From Gammaproteobacteria bacterium (lineage in GTDB: Bacteria > Pseudomonadota > Gammaproteobacteria > S012-40): 64,000 nt of DNA. Location of the stretch: assembly GCA_029884425.1 (NCBI GenBank), contig JAOUHV010000006.1, positions 35,041 to 99,040 on the forward strand, written 5' to 3'. The notes beneath the pieces were generated by a model. That model had not been told where the DNA came from. It was given only the letters and a program-made list of their open reading frames with translations, and ran no database searches. The translations under genes and the position numbers were made by a program. Every line of letters begins with the position of its first letter. Within the stretch, counting starts at the first letter, position 1. Shown in pieces: positions 42,929-52,279 of this stretch.

Positions 42929-43939
42929 ATGAATTGGGCATACCGCACGTTCGTCATGTGGCTGATTTGGGGATCAGCCGCAACAACCATCTACCTTGGC
43001 TTGTATCTCGACACGGATATCCTGGAATTTTTCCGCCAGGACCAAAGCCGTATCACCTGGATCATTACCGCTTTATTTCTGTTTGGTGTTGCAATAAGTC
43101 TGTTGCTAACACTAATGGTCACTGCCGAATCCGTTGAAGCCGTTCATCAACAAGAACTCGCGCAGCGAGACGGCTTGATGGCACTTCAACCCAGCCACCC
43201 GCGAAAAAAGCGCAGCGTTAACAATTTTTATTCCTCGCTAAAAATCGTCGCCGCGAACAATGAGTCGCCCGACATCGACTCTCTGTTAAACATGGAATTT
43301 GCGTTTTATCTGCGTATCAGCCACGCAATTGATGTGCTCGGCAATTTGCTGATTACGCTTGGTTTGATCGGTACAGTCGTTGGTTTGACATATACACTGA
43401 CTGGATTGACAACCTCTCTCAACGCACTGGGTACAGACCAGGATTTGCTGCTTGAAGGTTTGCGCAAAGCCATGGGCGGTATGGGCACCGCATTTTATAC
43501 CACCTTGCTTGGTGCTGTTTTAGGCGGCGTTTTGTTACGCATTTTTGCCTTGATCACCGAAAACGGCATTTCCAGCCTGCATGATTTCATCACCAAAACC
43601 TGCATGATCCACCTAAGCGCCGATTTCAAACCCACCGTTGAGCGCGACGTTCGCTTCCTCAATGTTGAAATTGAAGCTCTAGGTGAACGATTGAAAACCC
43701 TGCAGCTTGTTTTTCATGACTCGAAATCTTCGCTGGTCGAATTTCATAACGCGGTTAAGGATCTCTACAAACTTTCCGGTGAAGAAAAGGACACAACCAG
43801 CCTGAGAGAAACTCTGCGTTTGCAGCGTTATTATCGTGAATTGCTGCGCCAGGAAATGCAGCTGATGCAAACACTCAATCGCACCTGGTGGCAACGATTT
43901 AAAGAATACGTTGCGCCCAAAAAGAATCCCAAGCAATGA
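42929..43939 (+). CDS. MotA/TolQ/ExbB-family proton-channel protein
   Basis: 336 aa. Two N-terminal helices (about 10-28 and 43-66) are followed by a cytoplasmic region. Two further helices (about 136-158 and 187-210) include the conserved TLGLIGTVVGLTYTL and GMGTAFYTTLLGAVLGGVLLR segments of the MotA/ExbB fold. The C-terminal ~115 residues are long charged helices. Such proteins form pentamers around a dimer of MotB/TolR-type proteins and convert ion flow into motion. The partner is the next gene, which overlaps by four bases (ATGA). Confidence 0.85.
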   Translation: MNWAYRTFVMWLIWGSAATTIYLGLYLDTDILEFFRQDQSRITWIITALFLFGVAISLLLTLMVTAESVEAVHQQELAQRDGLMALQPSHPRKKRSVNNFYSSLKIVAANNESPDIDSLLNMEFAFYLRISHAIDVLGNLLITLGLIGTVVGLTYTLTGLTTSLNALGTDQDLLLEGLRKAMGGMGTAFYTTLLGAVLGGVLLRIFALITENGISSLHDFITKTCMIHLSADFKPTVERDVRFLNVEIEALGERLKTLQLVFHDSKSSLVEFHNAVKDLYKLSGEEKDTTSLRETLRLQRYYRELLRQEMQLMQTLNRTWWQRFKEYVAPKKNPKQ

Positions 43940-44712
43940 AAAGGCGGCAACATCGTTTTATTCACACCAGCATTTATGAGAGTTTTTCAGATCTCACCAT
44001 GCTGCTGCTTGGCACCTTCATTTTTTTGATGGTGGTCATTTTGCTCACCTCGCGGATGACACAGGAATATGAAGTTCCCAAATTAAAATCCGAAATACAG
44101 CAGCTAAAAAATAAACTCGCCGCTGCGGAGCTGGCCAATTCCGAACACGCAGGACAACTTGAGCAAATGATTCTGTCCTCGGAATCGAGTAGCGCCATGG
44201 ACAAGGTCATCCAGACCTCAACGTTTGGCCGTAAAGATTTTGATCTGTTTGTTGAAGGCCTTAAAAATCTTCCGGGCGATGATTTGCATCTGGTCATTGA
44301 TGCTTCCGGCTCGATGAATGGCCTTACCTCATTTTTGGTGCCCGTGCTTCGCGCCATTGTAGTCCGCTCAGGCAAGCGACTCAGTGCCATCACTTGGTTT
44401 TCTGATAACCAAGCAGAGACTTACACCGGAACCATGGGGGCCATGTTCGATAGCTTGATGAGCGGTGCACCATTTGGCGGAAACTTCGAAACTATTGGTA
44501 AAGCATTTCGTGTTGCGGCACGCAATGCACCACCACCTGGCGCTTACATTTTAGTGGGCGATGAACCAGGCAATGACACGATTCTTTACTCAGAAATTCC
44601 CAGCCCGGTGTTCGCCTTACCGCTTGGAAGATCAGATCCTGAAACCACGCGCTCGTATCAGGAAATTTCAGATAAAACACGCGGAAGAATGCTGCACCTA
44701 GATTTCCGTTAA
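43936..44712 (+). CDS. One-helix protein with von Willebrand A domain, MotB/TolR-position partner
   Basis: 258 aa. The N-terminus IYESFSDLTMLLLGTFIFLMVV places an aspartate (D19) at the start of the only helix (20-39), as in MotB, TolR and ZorB, where it carries protons. A short coiled coil (about 48-80) follows. The rest is a vWA domain: MIDAS motif DASGSM (D122), then later Thr/Asp positions, IHSAFR-like and PVFALPLG. The usual OmpA-type peptidoglycan-binding or TolR domain is absent. The vWA would bind a metal-dependent protein ligand on the periplasmic side. This MotA/vWA combination is not one I know well. Confidence 0.82.
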   Translation: MKRRQHRFIHTSIYESFSDLTMLLLGTFIFLMVVILLTSRMTQEYEVPKLKSEIQQLKNKLAAAELANSEHAGQLEQMILSSESSSAMDKVIQTSTFGRKDFDLFVEGLKNLPGDDLHLVIDASGSMNGLTSFLVPVLRAIVVRSGKRLSAITWFSDNQAETYTGTMGAMFDSLMSGAPFGGNFETIGKAFRVAARNAPPPGAYILVGDEPGNDTILYSEIPSPVFALPLGRSDPETTRSYQEISDKTRGRMLHLDFR

Positions 44713-44816
44713 TCGTCATCCGATATTCACGAAGTTGCAATACCTCTTTCGCGCGAGCTCTGCTACACTCAATATCCACATTTATCGTAGTAATTTGCGC
44801 GAAGGGAGTATCCGCC

Positions 44817-45230
44817 ATGATTTTTCAGAAAAGAGTGACTTATATGCACATTCCTGCTGGCTCATCACTTATCGGCCAGATCAACTACGATGGCGAAATT
44901 CAATTTTTTGGCGAAATGCATGGCGACGGCAATGTCCAGGGACATCTTCAGATCGGCGCCGATGGCCACTGGAAAGGCGATATCAACGCAGCGCGCTTAA
45001 CTATTGAAGGCAAGGTACACGGCAATATCACCGTTCACGAACAATTGACACTTACTGAATCAGCGGTTGTGCGTGGCAACATCATGGCTCCCGCCATTTC
45101 CATTCAGCGCGGCGCGGTCATCAATGGCCAGCTCACCATGGGCAAGCCTCGTACCGTTGCGTTGTTAGAACTTCAAAAATCCGAAGAACTTCACAACCCA
45201 ACAAAACAAGCAGCGATCACTGCCAATTAG
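44817..45230 (+). CDS. Bactofilin-family cytoskeletal protein
   Basis: 137 aa. Short N-terminal segment, then a right-handed beta-helix of regular repeats (GEIQFFGEMHGDGNVQG, GDINAARLTIEGKVHGNI, VRGNIMAPAISIQRGAVINGQL). It polymerises into filaments that serve as scaffolds in shape and envelope processes. GGGAG lies 9 bases before the ATG. Its last 14 bases overlap the convergent dgkA gene. It could scaffold the neighbouring ExbB-vWA pair, but there is a 104-base gap between them. Confidence 0.9.
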   Translation: MIFQKRVTYMHIPAGSSLIGQINYDGEIQFFGEMHGDGNVQGHLQIGADGHWKGDINAARLTIEGKVHGNITVHEQLTLTESAVVRGNIMAPAISIQRGAVINGQLTMGKPRTVALLELQKSEELHNPTKQAAITAN

Positions 45231-45579
45231 GCAGCGTGCTGTAAATCATCAAAACACCAACCACCGCCGCCGCAACACTTAACAACCAGACAGCGCCGGC
45301 GGCAACATCCTTGATGTAGCCAATCGTTGCGTGATGCTCGGGTTGAACATAGTCGCACAATGCTTCCAGCGCCGTGTTGAATAACTCCGCCGCCATCACC
45401 AGCGCCATCATCACAATCACCAACGCCCACCAGATTGGCTCCGGTTGCAGCACCAGCAGCGCAACGAACGCCATGACCGCGAACACCGCCTGCGTTTTCA
45501 AACTATTCTCTTGGCGCAGCGCAGCAATAATTCCACTGAGCGCATATCCCAGCCGCAAAAAAAATGGTCGATTTTTCAT
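45217..45579 (-). CDS. dgkA: Diacylglycerol kinase
   Basis: 120 aa from ATG 45577-45579. Phosphorylates diacylglycerol in lipid recycling. Three helices are seen, and the family signature AAELFNTALEALCDYVQPEHH holds the catalytic and metal-binding acidic residues. The long upstream frame opens inside the DedA gene and is not used; the ATG overlaps the DedA stop (ATGA), implying coupling. Confidence 0.92.
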   Translation of the reverse strand: MKNRPFFLRLGYALSGIIAALRQENSLKTQAVFAVMAFVALLVLQPEPIWWALVIVMMALVMAAELFNTALEALCDYVQPEHHATIGYIKDVAAGAVWLLSVAAAVVGVLMIYSTLPNWQ

Positions 45580-47534
45580 ATTTTCTCCGGCCAAAGCAAC
45601 CAGCGTCCGTCTGCGGTTTTGACAAATTGCATCGACGCCAGCCCCGTCAGCCACTGTTCTGCCTGCACAGGGATCGTGGTGGTTCGTGGTATCGCCAGCA
45701 TCCACAGCGACTGATCCAAATCCTCGTAGCTAACACTCACCAGGTAGATCGGCTTGTCCGCCACCTGGTACTGGCTTTGCCAAAAACGCATCACCTGCAC
45801 ACCTTCCGGTGTTTGCCGCAGATACTTGAACTGCTCATACTGACCATCATGGACCCGCGGTAACAACGGCAATTGGCGCAAATCATTTTCGGCAGCAAAC
45901 CAACGCAACCAACTGCGCTCATCCAGCGCCATCGGCGATTGCCAACCAGCCTGACGCATAGCCTGATCAATCTGCTCGCGACTGGCCGCCCACTGATGCA
46001 TCACTTGCCGCGCATGCGCCCCCAGATCTTGTCGATTGCGCGGCAACTGCTGCCACGTCTGCTGCTGCCAAGTTTCCTGATTGACCATCTGCAGCTTGGC
46101 AGGCGGCGAAAACAGCTGCAGTTGCTGCGCCCTCCACGAGTTGTCGCCAATACCAACAACCACAGCGCCCATGGCCACCAGCACCACGCCAACCACTGCA
46201 GACAACCGCACCGACATCAAACCATGCCGACGCAGCGCCACGCCCACGATACCGATGGTCATTGCTGCCAACAACCAGGCAACAAACAGCTCGCTCAACC
46301 AGCCCTGGGAAAAATACATCGCCGTCGTCAACGCCATCAGCGCCAGCATTGAGGCAATAGCGTATGGCACCCAGCGTAACTTTTGTGGCAGACTGCCGCT
46401 GGCAATGACCGCCAGCAAACCGAGCAAGGTCATCATCATCGTCAGCAGCAGATTCAGCCCTTCGTCCGTCGCGTGCTCCGCCAATGGCACCTGCGTAACC
46501 TGAGCCAATACTGTCAGCATCAAACCAACCAGTCCCAGCGCCATCAGCACATGCACGATCACACCAGGCTGGCGCAGGGCAACACTGCCCACCGTCAGCA
46601 ACGCCAGCATCGTCAACAACACCGGCCACTGGAAAAATAGCTGGTAGCCAATCAACATCAACGGATCCACCGCTGGATTGTGCAGACCCTGCATATATTG
46701 CTGCCATGACACATCCAGCGCAGTCGGTAACGAGCCTGCCAACCAAACGTACACCACCAATACCGGCGCCATCAGCACCAACGCCAGCAAGGCAACCAAC
46801 CACAATCCGCGTAGCGATGAATATCCTGACTCAACCGTCGCCACCACCGACGAACCAACAACCGGATGCCGCGTTGCCCACGTCAGCAAAAACTCAATCA
46901 TGCGCTGCGCGCGTGGCGAAAAGAAGCGAAACAGCCGCCAGCAGATCCACACCACCAGCCACAATGAAATCAGCAACAAACCAACAAACATCACCAACCG
47001 ACCTGCCACCGAGGCCGCCAAGGTCAGCGACGCCCCCAGCACCACTCCTGGCAACAAAGTCACCGGCGCCCAGATCACCGCCGACAACACATTTACGCCC
47101 AGAAAACGCCATTTGCGCATTTCCAGCATGCCCGCAACGGCGGGAATGATCGGTCTGACAGGTCCGAAAAAGCGACCCAGCAACACACTCTTGCCACCGT
47201 GCTTGGCAAAAAAATCGATACCGATATTCAGCAGTTGTGGTCGCTTGTTAAATGGCCAGGATTGCTGCAGACGGTCGCGATAGTGATTACCCACCCAATA
47301 ACTGATGGCATCGCCGGCCACGGCACCGAACATGGCCCATACCGCCATCTCCCAAAACGGCAAAATCCCCGCGCCGATCAACGCACCCACACCAATCATC
47401 GCAATGGTGCCCGGCATCGCCAGCCCCACCACCACCAGCGACTCGGTAAGCGCGATCAAGAACACAAAGAAGCCCGCCCAACCAGGATGATTGCTGAGCC
47501 AGTCAAAAAAGTTTTGCAGTACGGAGATATCCAT
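45576..47534 (-). CDS. DedA/PAP2-like/LssY fusion membrane protein
   Basis: 652 aa. Residues about 1-190 form a DedA/SNARE-associated domain (LLGRFFGPVRPIIPAVAGM is the diagnostic motif). The middle ~250 residues are helices in the position of a PAP2 phosphatase, but the PAP2 signature motifs (KxxxxxxRP, PSGH, SRxxxxxH) are not visible, so the domain looks degenerate. The last ~150 residues resemble the LssY C-terminal domain (RVHDGQYEQFKYLRQTPEG-like). Likely in membrane lipid handling. dgkA follows with overlap. Confidence 0.8.
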   Translation of the reverse strand: MDISVLQNFFDWLSNHPGWAGFFVFLIALTESLVVVGLAMPGTIAMIGVGALIGAGILPFWEMAVWAMFGAVAGDAISYWVGNHYRDRLQQSWPFNKRPQLLNIGIDFFAKHGGKSVLLGRFFGPVRPIIPAVAGMLEMRKWRFLGVNVLSAVIWAPVTLLPGVVLGASLTLAASVAGRLVMFVGLLLISLWLVVWICWRLFRFFSPRAQRMIEFLLTWATRHPVVGSSVVATVESGYSSLRGLWLVALLALVLMAPVLVVYVWLAGSLPTALDVSWQQYMQGLHNPAVDPLMLIGYQLFFQWPVLLTMLALLTVGSVALRQPGVIVHVLMALGLVGLMLTVLAQVTQVPLAEHATDEGLNLLLTMMMTLLGLLAVIASGSLPQKLRWVPYAIASMLALMALTTAMYFSQGWLSELFVAWLLAAMTIGIVGVALRRHGLMSVRLSAVVGVVLVAMGAVVVGIGDNSWRAQQLQLFSPPAKLQMVNQETWQQQTWQQLPRNRQDLGAHARQVMHQWAASREQIDQAMRQAGWQSPMALDERSWLRWFAAENDLRQLPLLPRVHDGQYEQFKYLRQTPEGVQVMRFWQSQYQVADKPIYLVSVSYEDLDQSLWMLAIPRTTTIPVQAEQWLTGLASMQFVKTADGRWLLWPEKI

Positions 47535-47591
47535 CACAGGACAACAATGAGTGCGGCGGCCACGGTTGTGGCCGCCAAAAGTGGGTAGGGT

Positions 47592-48872
47592 TTAAAGAGT
47601 CGCAAAGACCTTTTCCGCCGCATCCAGAGTCGCCTGAATGTGTGCATCGGTGTGTGCGCCGGAAACAAAGCCTGCCTCATAGGCAGAGGGCGCCAGATAC
47701 ACGCCATGCTCCAGCATGCCGTGATAAAACTTCTGGAAGCGTGGCATGTCGCACTCGGTCACCTGTTTGAAGGTCGTGATTTTTTTGTCCTTGCTGAAGA
47801 AGAAACCAAACATGCCACCCACCTGATTGGTGGTCAGCGGAATGCCCGCCGATTTGGCGCGCTGCTCCAGGCCTTCGCACAACAGCTTGGCCAAACGTGA
47901 CAGTTCAGCATGGAAACCAGGCTTGGAGGCAATCTTCAGGGTCGCCAGACCCGCTGCCATGGAAACAGGGTTTCCGGACAACGTGCCCGCCTGATAAACC
48001 GGACCCAGCGGCGCGATTTTCTGCATGATTTCACGCTTGCCACCAAACGCACCCACCGGCATACCACCACCGATGACCTTGCCCAGCGTGGTCAGGTCAG
48101 GCTTGATGCCATAGTGCTGCTGCGCACCGCCCAGAGCCACACGGAAACCCGTCATGACTTCGTCGAAAATCAACACTGCGCCGCTCTTGTCACACACTTC
48201 TCGTAGACCTTCGAGGAAGCCAGGCACCGGCGGCATGCAGTTCATGTTGCCGGCCACAGGCTCGACGATGATACAGGCGATCTGGTTGCCAATGTCGGCG
48301 AACACCTGCTTCACTTCGTCGATGTTGTTGTAGGTCAGGGTAATGGTGTGCTCGGCCAGCGACGCAGGTACACCCGGTGAAGTAGGTACACCCAGGGTCA
48401 GCGCGCCGGAGCCGGCTTTCACCAGCAGAGAATCTGAGTGGCCGTGGTAGCAGCCTTCGAATTTCACGATCTTGTCGCGACCGGTATAACCGCGCGCCAG
48501 GCGAATCGCCGTCATGGTTGCCTCGGTACCGGAGCTGACCATGCGCACCATTTCGCAGGAGGGCACCAGCTCACAAACCTTTTCCGCCATCACGGTTTCA
48601 ATCGAGGTCGGCGCACCAAAACCCAGACCTTTGGCCACGGTTTCCTGCACTGCCTTGATCACGTCAGGATGCGAATGACCGCCAATCATTGGTCCCCAGG
48701 AGGCCACGTAGTCGATATATTTGTTGCCATCTTCGTCGTACAGATACGCGCCTTCGCCCTTGGCGAAAAATATCGGATCACCGCCCACGCCCTTAAACGC
48801 GCGCACCGGCGAATTCACGCCGCCGGGAATAGTCTTCTGGGCCTGGACAAACAAATCGTGAGAACGGGTCAT
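47592..48872 (-). CDS. hemL: Glutamate-1-semialdehyde 2,1-aminomutase
   Basis: 426 aa PLP enzyme that makes 5-aminolevulinate in the C5 pathway. Characteristic segments are [43 protein letters not shown] and the PLP-lysine region [17 protein letters not shown]. Start ATG at 48870-48872 behind AAAGGAAAG. Provides heme precursors needed by the many cytochromes of the window. Confidence 0.95.
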   Translation of the reverse strand: MTRSHDLFVQAQKTIPGGVNSPVRAFKGVGGDPIFFAKGEGAYLYDEDGNKYIDYVASWGPMIGGHSHPDVIKAVQETVAKGLGFGAPTSIETVMAEKVCELVPSCEMVRMVSSGTEATMTAIRLARGYTGRDKIVKFEGCYHGHSDSLLVKAGSGALTLGVPTSPGVPASLAEHTITLTYNNIDEVKQVFADIGNQIACIIVEPVAGNMNCMPPVPGFLEGLREVCDKSGAVLIFDEVMTGFRVALGGAQQHYGIKPDLTTLGKVIGGGMPVGAFGGKREIMQKIAPLGPVYQAGTLSGNPVSMAAGLATLKIASKPGFHAELSRLAKLLCEGLEQRAKSAGIPLTTNQVGGMFGFFFSKDKKITTFKQVTECDMPRFQKFYHGMLEHGVYLAPSAYEAGFVSGAHTDAHIQATLDAAEKVFATL

Positions 48873-48914
48873 TATGATCTTTCCTTTTTAATCAGTTCTT
48901 GTTGCGTTGCGGCC

Positions 48915-48924
48915 AGTATATCAC
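48915..48924 (-). promoter_or_regulatory. Possible extended -10 promoter for hemL
   Basis: On the minus strand TGATATACT gives an extended -10 (TGnTATACT). I see no good -35. It lies 43 bases upstream of hemL and just at the 3' end of thiE. Confidence 0.35.
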
Positions 48925-49535
48925 GCAAAAAGCGCCGCATAGGCGCTGGCGCGGGCTTCGATATCCGCTGCACTGAACAGGTCATCGATCACCGCCACAC
49001 TGTCTGCGCCGGCGGCCAGTAGTTGCGCTGCGTTATCGATGGTCACTCCGCCAATCGCTACTATCGGCAACGACAGTTCGACCCGCGCGCGGCGTAATAA
49101 TTCCAGCTCGGCCTGGGCGGCATTGGGTTTGGTTTTGGATGGAAAAAACCGGCCAAAAGCGACGTAGTCTGCGCCCCTTGCGGCCATGTCCTGCGCACGC
49201 TGCAACTGGTTGTAGCAGGACACGCCGATGATCTTGTCGGGCAACGCTACGCGGGCCTGCTCCAACGCCAGATCATCCTTGCCCACGTGTACGCCATCGG
49301 CACCGCAGGCCAGGGCAAGTTGTACGTCATCATTGATGATGAACGTCGCGCCGGTCGCATCGCACAGCGCCCGGATTTGCCGCGCGGTGTCGAGACGAAC
49401 CGCAGGTTCATTGATCTTGTCGCGATACTGCAGCACGCGAGCGCCACCAGCCAATGCCGCCGCCACCTGTTGCAATAGACGCTGCGGCTGATCGCTATCC
49501 GGCGTCACCGCGTACAACCCATGAATCCGAGCCAT
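48921..49535 (-). CDS. thiE: Thiamine-phosphate synthase
   Basis: Joins HMP-diphosphate and thiazole phosphate to thiamine phosphate. TIM-barrel motifs present: VLQYRDK near the N-terminus, FIINDDVQLALACGADGVHVGKDDL and IVAIGGVT near the C-terminus. 204 aa. The ATG overlaps the thiD stop by one base (TGATG), so thiD-thiE are translationally coupled. Confidence 0.93.
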   Translation of the reverse strand: MARIHGLYAVTPDSDQPQRLLQQVAAALAGGARVLQYRDKINEPAVRLDTARQIRALCDATGATFIINDDVQLALACGADGVHVGKDDLALEQARVALPDKIIGVSCYNQLQRAQDMAARGADYVAFGRFFPSKTKPNAAQAELELLRRARVELSLPIVAIGGVTIDNAAQLLAAGADSVAVIDDLFSAADIEARASAYAALFA

Positions 49536-50353
49536 CAATCTTCGTCCGGCGTACCGTGTTGCGCCCAGAAAAAACGGTTGGGTAAATACTGCCCCATGCC
49601 CACGCGGCGGCCATGTTTGAGCGCCTGCCAGGTAAACTCCTGCGCTTCATGCACCGCTGACAACGGGTCCAGGCCCTGCGCCAGCAGGCCGGCAATGCCC
49701 GATGCCAGGGTACAACCCGAACCGTGATAACTGTGCGGCAAGCGCTGAAACTCAAACGTGTCCAGCAGGCGATGATTGGTGAACAGCAAGTTGCGCACTT
49801 TTTCGGTATTTTCGTGCGTGCCGGTAATCAGCACGTACTCGGCTCCCATTTCCAGCAGCTCATGGGCACAGGCCTCGGGACTGTCCGCACCTTGGGCGAT
49901 AGCGCGCGCCTCTATGCTGTTGGGGGTAAAAATCGTGGTTTCCGGCAACAGCAGACTGACAATCGCATCAATAAAATCGCCGCTGGCCAGCGGCGTCCCC
50001 GCCCCGGAAGCCAACACCGGATCAAACACCAGCGGAATGTCCGGATAGTCGCGCAAGATGGAGTGCACCGCCTCCACCGCCTCGATACTGCCCAGCATGC
50101 CGATCTTGAAAGCATCCACCGGCATGTCTTCCAGCACGGCTCTGGCCTGCTCGGTAATCATGCTCAAATCACAAGGGGAGTAGCCTTTCACATCCTGCGT
50201 GTCTTGCACCGTCAAGGCGGTAATCACCGGTACCGCGTGGCAACCCATGCTCGCCAGCGTCTCGATGTCGGCCTGAATTCCTGCACCGCCGGTTGGATCA
50301 GCGCCTGAAAAACACATTACAATGGGAACGCTGACTTCTTCGTTTTCGCTCAT
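49535..50353 (-). CDS. thiD: Hydroxymethylpyrimidine (phospho)kinase
   Basis: Phosphorylates HMP and HMP-phosphate in thiamine synthesis. Ribokinase-fold signatures include SGADPTGGAGIQADIETLASMG near the N-terminus, and a C-terminal SYHGSGCTLASGIAG with the catalytic-loop GSGC. 272 aa. No TPP riboswitch is visible in the 86-base gap to the divergent nucleotidase gene. Confidence 0.94.
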   Translation of the reverse strand: MSENEEVSVPIVMCFSGADPTGGAGIQADIETLASMGCHAVPVITALTVQDTQDVKGYSPCDLSMITEQARAVLEDMPVDAFKIGMLGSIEAVEAVHSILRDYPDIPLVFDPVLASGAGTPLASGDFIDAIVSLLLPETTIFTPNSIEARAIAQGADSPEACAHELLEMGAEYVLITGTHENTEKVRNLLFTNHRLLDTFEFQRLPHSYHGSGCTLASGIAGLLAQGLDPLSAVHEAQEFTWQALKHGRRVGMGQYLPNRFFWAQHGTPDED

Positions 50354-50439
50354 GACTGCCTCGTGGTTGGATGTGAGCCTGCTTGCGCCAGCACTGATTA
50401 TAACGACTTATTTCTTTCGGCCGAGGACTATTCATCGTC

Positions 50440-51129
50440 ATGTTTGACTGGCAAACCATCGACTGCATTTTTCTGGATATGGACGGCACCCTGCTGGATC
50501 TGCATTTTGACGATCATTTTTGGCAGGATTTTTTGCCGGAAGCCTACGCCAGTCATCACCAGCTCACCATTGAGCAAGCCAGTCGCGAACTGGCACCTAA
50601 ATTCGAAGCCACCAAGGGCACGCTGGACTGGTATTGCGTCGATTATTGGTCGCGGGAATTGGGACTGAACGTGGCAGAGCTGAAAAATCAGGTCGCCCAC
50701 CTGATTGCCATTCACGATGGTGTTCTGGAGTTTTTGCAGCGGATGCGTGCGCAAGGCAAACGACTGGTGCTGATGACCAACGCTCACCCGAAAGTTGTCG
50801 CGCTGAAAATGCAGCACACCGGTCTGCAATCGCAGTTCGACGCGATCATCACCTCGCACCAAGTGGGACTGCCCAAGGAAAATGTCGAGTTCTGGGATAG
50901 GCTACAGCAACATGAACCCTACGATATCCAGCGCACCTTGTTTGCCGATGACACCTTGTCGGTGCTGCAGTCGGCCAAGCGCGCGGGCTTCACGCATCTG
51001 CTGCACATCGGCAAACCTTCGTCCAAGCGGGTCACACAATTGAATCCGGACTTTTTTTCCGTGCCTGGCTTTGCCCAACTGCTGGCGGAACTGCCTGACA
51101 CGGAAAACGGAATCAGCGCGGCTCGTTGA
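50440..51129 (+). CDS. yrfG: HAD-superfamily GMP/IMP nucleotidase (YrfG-like)
   Basis: 229 aa. HAD motifs are in order: LDMDGTLLDL (nucleophile Asp and second Asp), LVLMTNAHPK (motif II), K near LPKEN (motif III) and LFADDTLSVL (motif IV). The family in E. coli hydrolyses GMP and IMP. Divergent from thiD and converges on an IMPase-family gene with a 17-base overlap. Confidence 0.85.
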   Translation: MFDWQTIDCIFLDMDGTLLDLHFDDHFWQDFLPEAYASHHQLTIEQASRELAPKFEATKGTLDWYCVDYWSRELGLNVAELKNQVAHLIAIHDGVLEFLQRMRAQGKRLVLMTNAHPKVVALKMQHTGLQSQFDAIITSHQVGLPKENVEFWDRLQQHEPYDIQRTLFADDTLSVLQSAKRAGFTHLLHIGKPSSKRVTQLNPDFFSVPGFAQLLAELPDTENGISAAR

Positions 51130-51901
51130 TGTCGAGAAATTCGCACCACTGGGCAAACAATGATTGATCGACTGCGCCCACGCACGAGCGCGGCGTCATC
51201 GCCGCCACAAACACCGGCTCGCCATCCAGCGTGCATGAACGCCCGCCGGCCTGGGTAAAAATGTAATTCCCCGCACCATAGTCCCAAATGTTGGAACGAC
51301 CGTGCAGATACAGGTGCACCCGGCCAGCGGCCAGCCAGCACCAGTCCAGCGCCACCGACCCAAAGCTGCGCTGAGACGCATACGGCGTAGCATCCACCAG
51401 CTTGTACTGCAGCGGTTTTTTCAGGCGTTTCAAATCCACCAGTGCAATACTTTGGCGAATCGGCAAACCACTATCCTGCAGCACCAGCGGCTCGCCATTC
51501 AGGGTTGCACCGTTTTCATCGGCCGCAAACATTTCATCGCGCATCGGGTCGTACACCACGGCCAATTTCACTTTGCCGTCTTCGATCAACGATAACGATA
51601 CGCAAAAATAACTGATCCCGGCGGCGAAATTAGACGTGCCGTCCAGCGGGTCCAGACACCAGCAAGGCTTGTCCGATTCCAGCATGCGTTGTTGCTGGTC
51701 TGGTGACATTTCCTCGCCCAAAAAATCGTAGTCGGGATACAACTGCGCCAGCGCATCGGAAATCCGCTGCTGAGCGATCAAATCCGCTTCGGTCACGATA
51801 CTGCCATCGGCCTTCAACGATCGCGTTGCCTTGGCAAAACGCGGCACCAGTTCTTCTCGCGCGACCTGTTTGATGATCGCCAACAAAGGCTGCAAATCCA
51901 T
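51113..51901 (-). CDS. Inositol-monophosphatase-family phosphatase
   Basis: 262 aa from ATG 51899-51901. Family motifs present: FLGEEMS (metal ligand), CLDPLDGTSNFAAGI (metal-binding Asp residues) and a C-terminal SNIWDYGAGNYIFTQAGG. Related to SuhB, CysQ and IMPase; the substrate cannot be fixed from sequence. A terminator stands just upstream (51924-51945), so the gene needs its own promoter or read-through. Confidence 0.85.
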   Translation of the reverse strand: MDLQPLLAIIKQVAREELVPRFAKATRSLKADGSIVTEADLIAQQRISDALAQLYPDYDFLGEEMSPDQQQRMLESDKPCWCLDPLDGTSNFAAGISYFCVSLSLIEDGKVKLAVVYDPMRDEMFAADENGATLNGEPLVLQDSGLPIRQSIALVDLKRLKKPLQYKLVDATPYASQRSFGSVALDWCWLAAGRVHLYLHGRSNIWDYGAGNYIFTQAGGRSCTLDGEPVFVAAMTPRSCVGAVDQSLFAQWCEFLDINEPR

Positions 51902-51923
51902 ACCACCATCCTGTTTTAAAAAC

Positions 51924-51945
51924 AAAAAAGGGCCCGAAGGCCCTT
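51924..51945 (-). terminator. Rho-independent terminator
   Basis: On the minus strand the stem AAGGGCC/GGCCCTT with TTCG loop is followed by TTTTTTG. It ends the 87-aa gene at 51972. Confidence 0.9.
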
Positions 51946-51971
51946 CTTTTCGCATTCCACTTCAAAGTGCT

Positions 51972-52235
51972 TTACTGCCGCAATTGTCGCACGATGTGGC
52001 CAAACGCTTCACCTGCATCTTTTGCCGAAGCAACTGTTTGCTCAACACCGCCGGATTGCTGCCGGTACTGATAGTGACCAACACTGACCGTCACCGCCAC
52101 CACCAGCGTCACCAGCAACAACTTCGCCCCACCACTCAAGGCTTCGATATTCATCACGACCGCCAGGGCGATGACCGCAATAACGCCCAAAAGCAGATAC
52201 AGCGTGCCTAAATCATGGGTTACGTTCGCGTCCAT
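51972..52235 (-). CDS. Small two-helix membrane protein
   Basis: 87 aa with two helices (about 10-28 and 37-55), a short loop and a polar C-terminus (SAKDAGEAFGHIVRQLRQ). No family recognised. The ATG is preceded by AGAGGAG. It is an independent unit with a terminator behind it. Confidence 0.65.
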   Translation of the reverse strand: MDANVTHDLGTLYLLLGVIAVIALAVVMNIEALSGGAKLLLVTLVVAVTVSVGHYQYRQQSGGVEQTVASAKDAGEAFGHIVRQLRQ

Positions 52236-52279
52236 CTCACTTCACTCCTCTGTTGGGTGATACCCCATGTATCGCCCTG

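Noticed and set aside
42929..44712. ExbB-vWA pair considered as a Zorya defence system
   Set aside because: ZorB has an OmpA-like domain, not vWA, and no ZorC, ZorD or ZorE gene is next to the pair.
50354..50439. TPP riboswitch before thiD
   Set aside because: The 86-base gap is too short and lacks the thi-box pattern.
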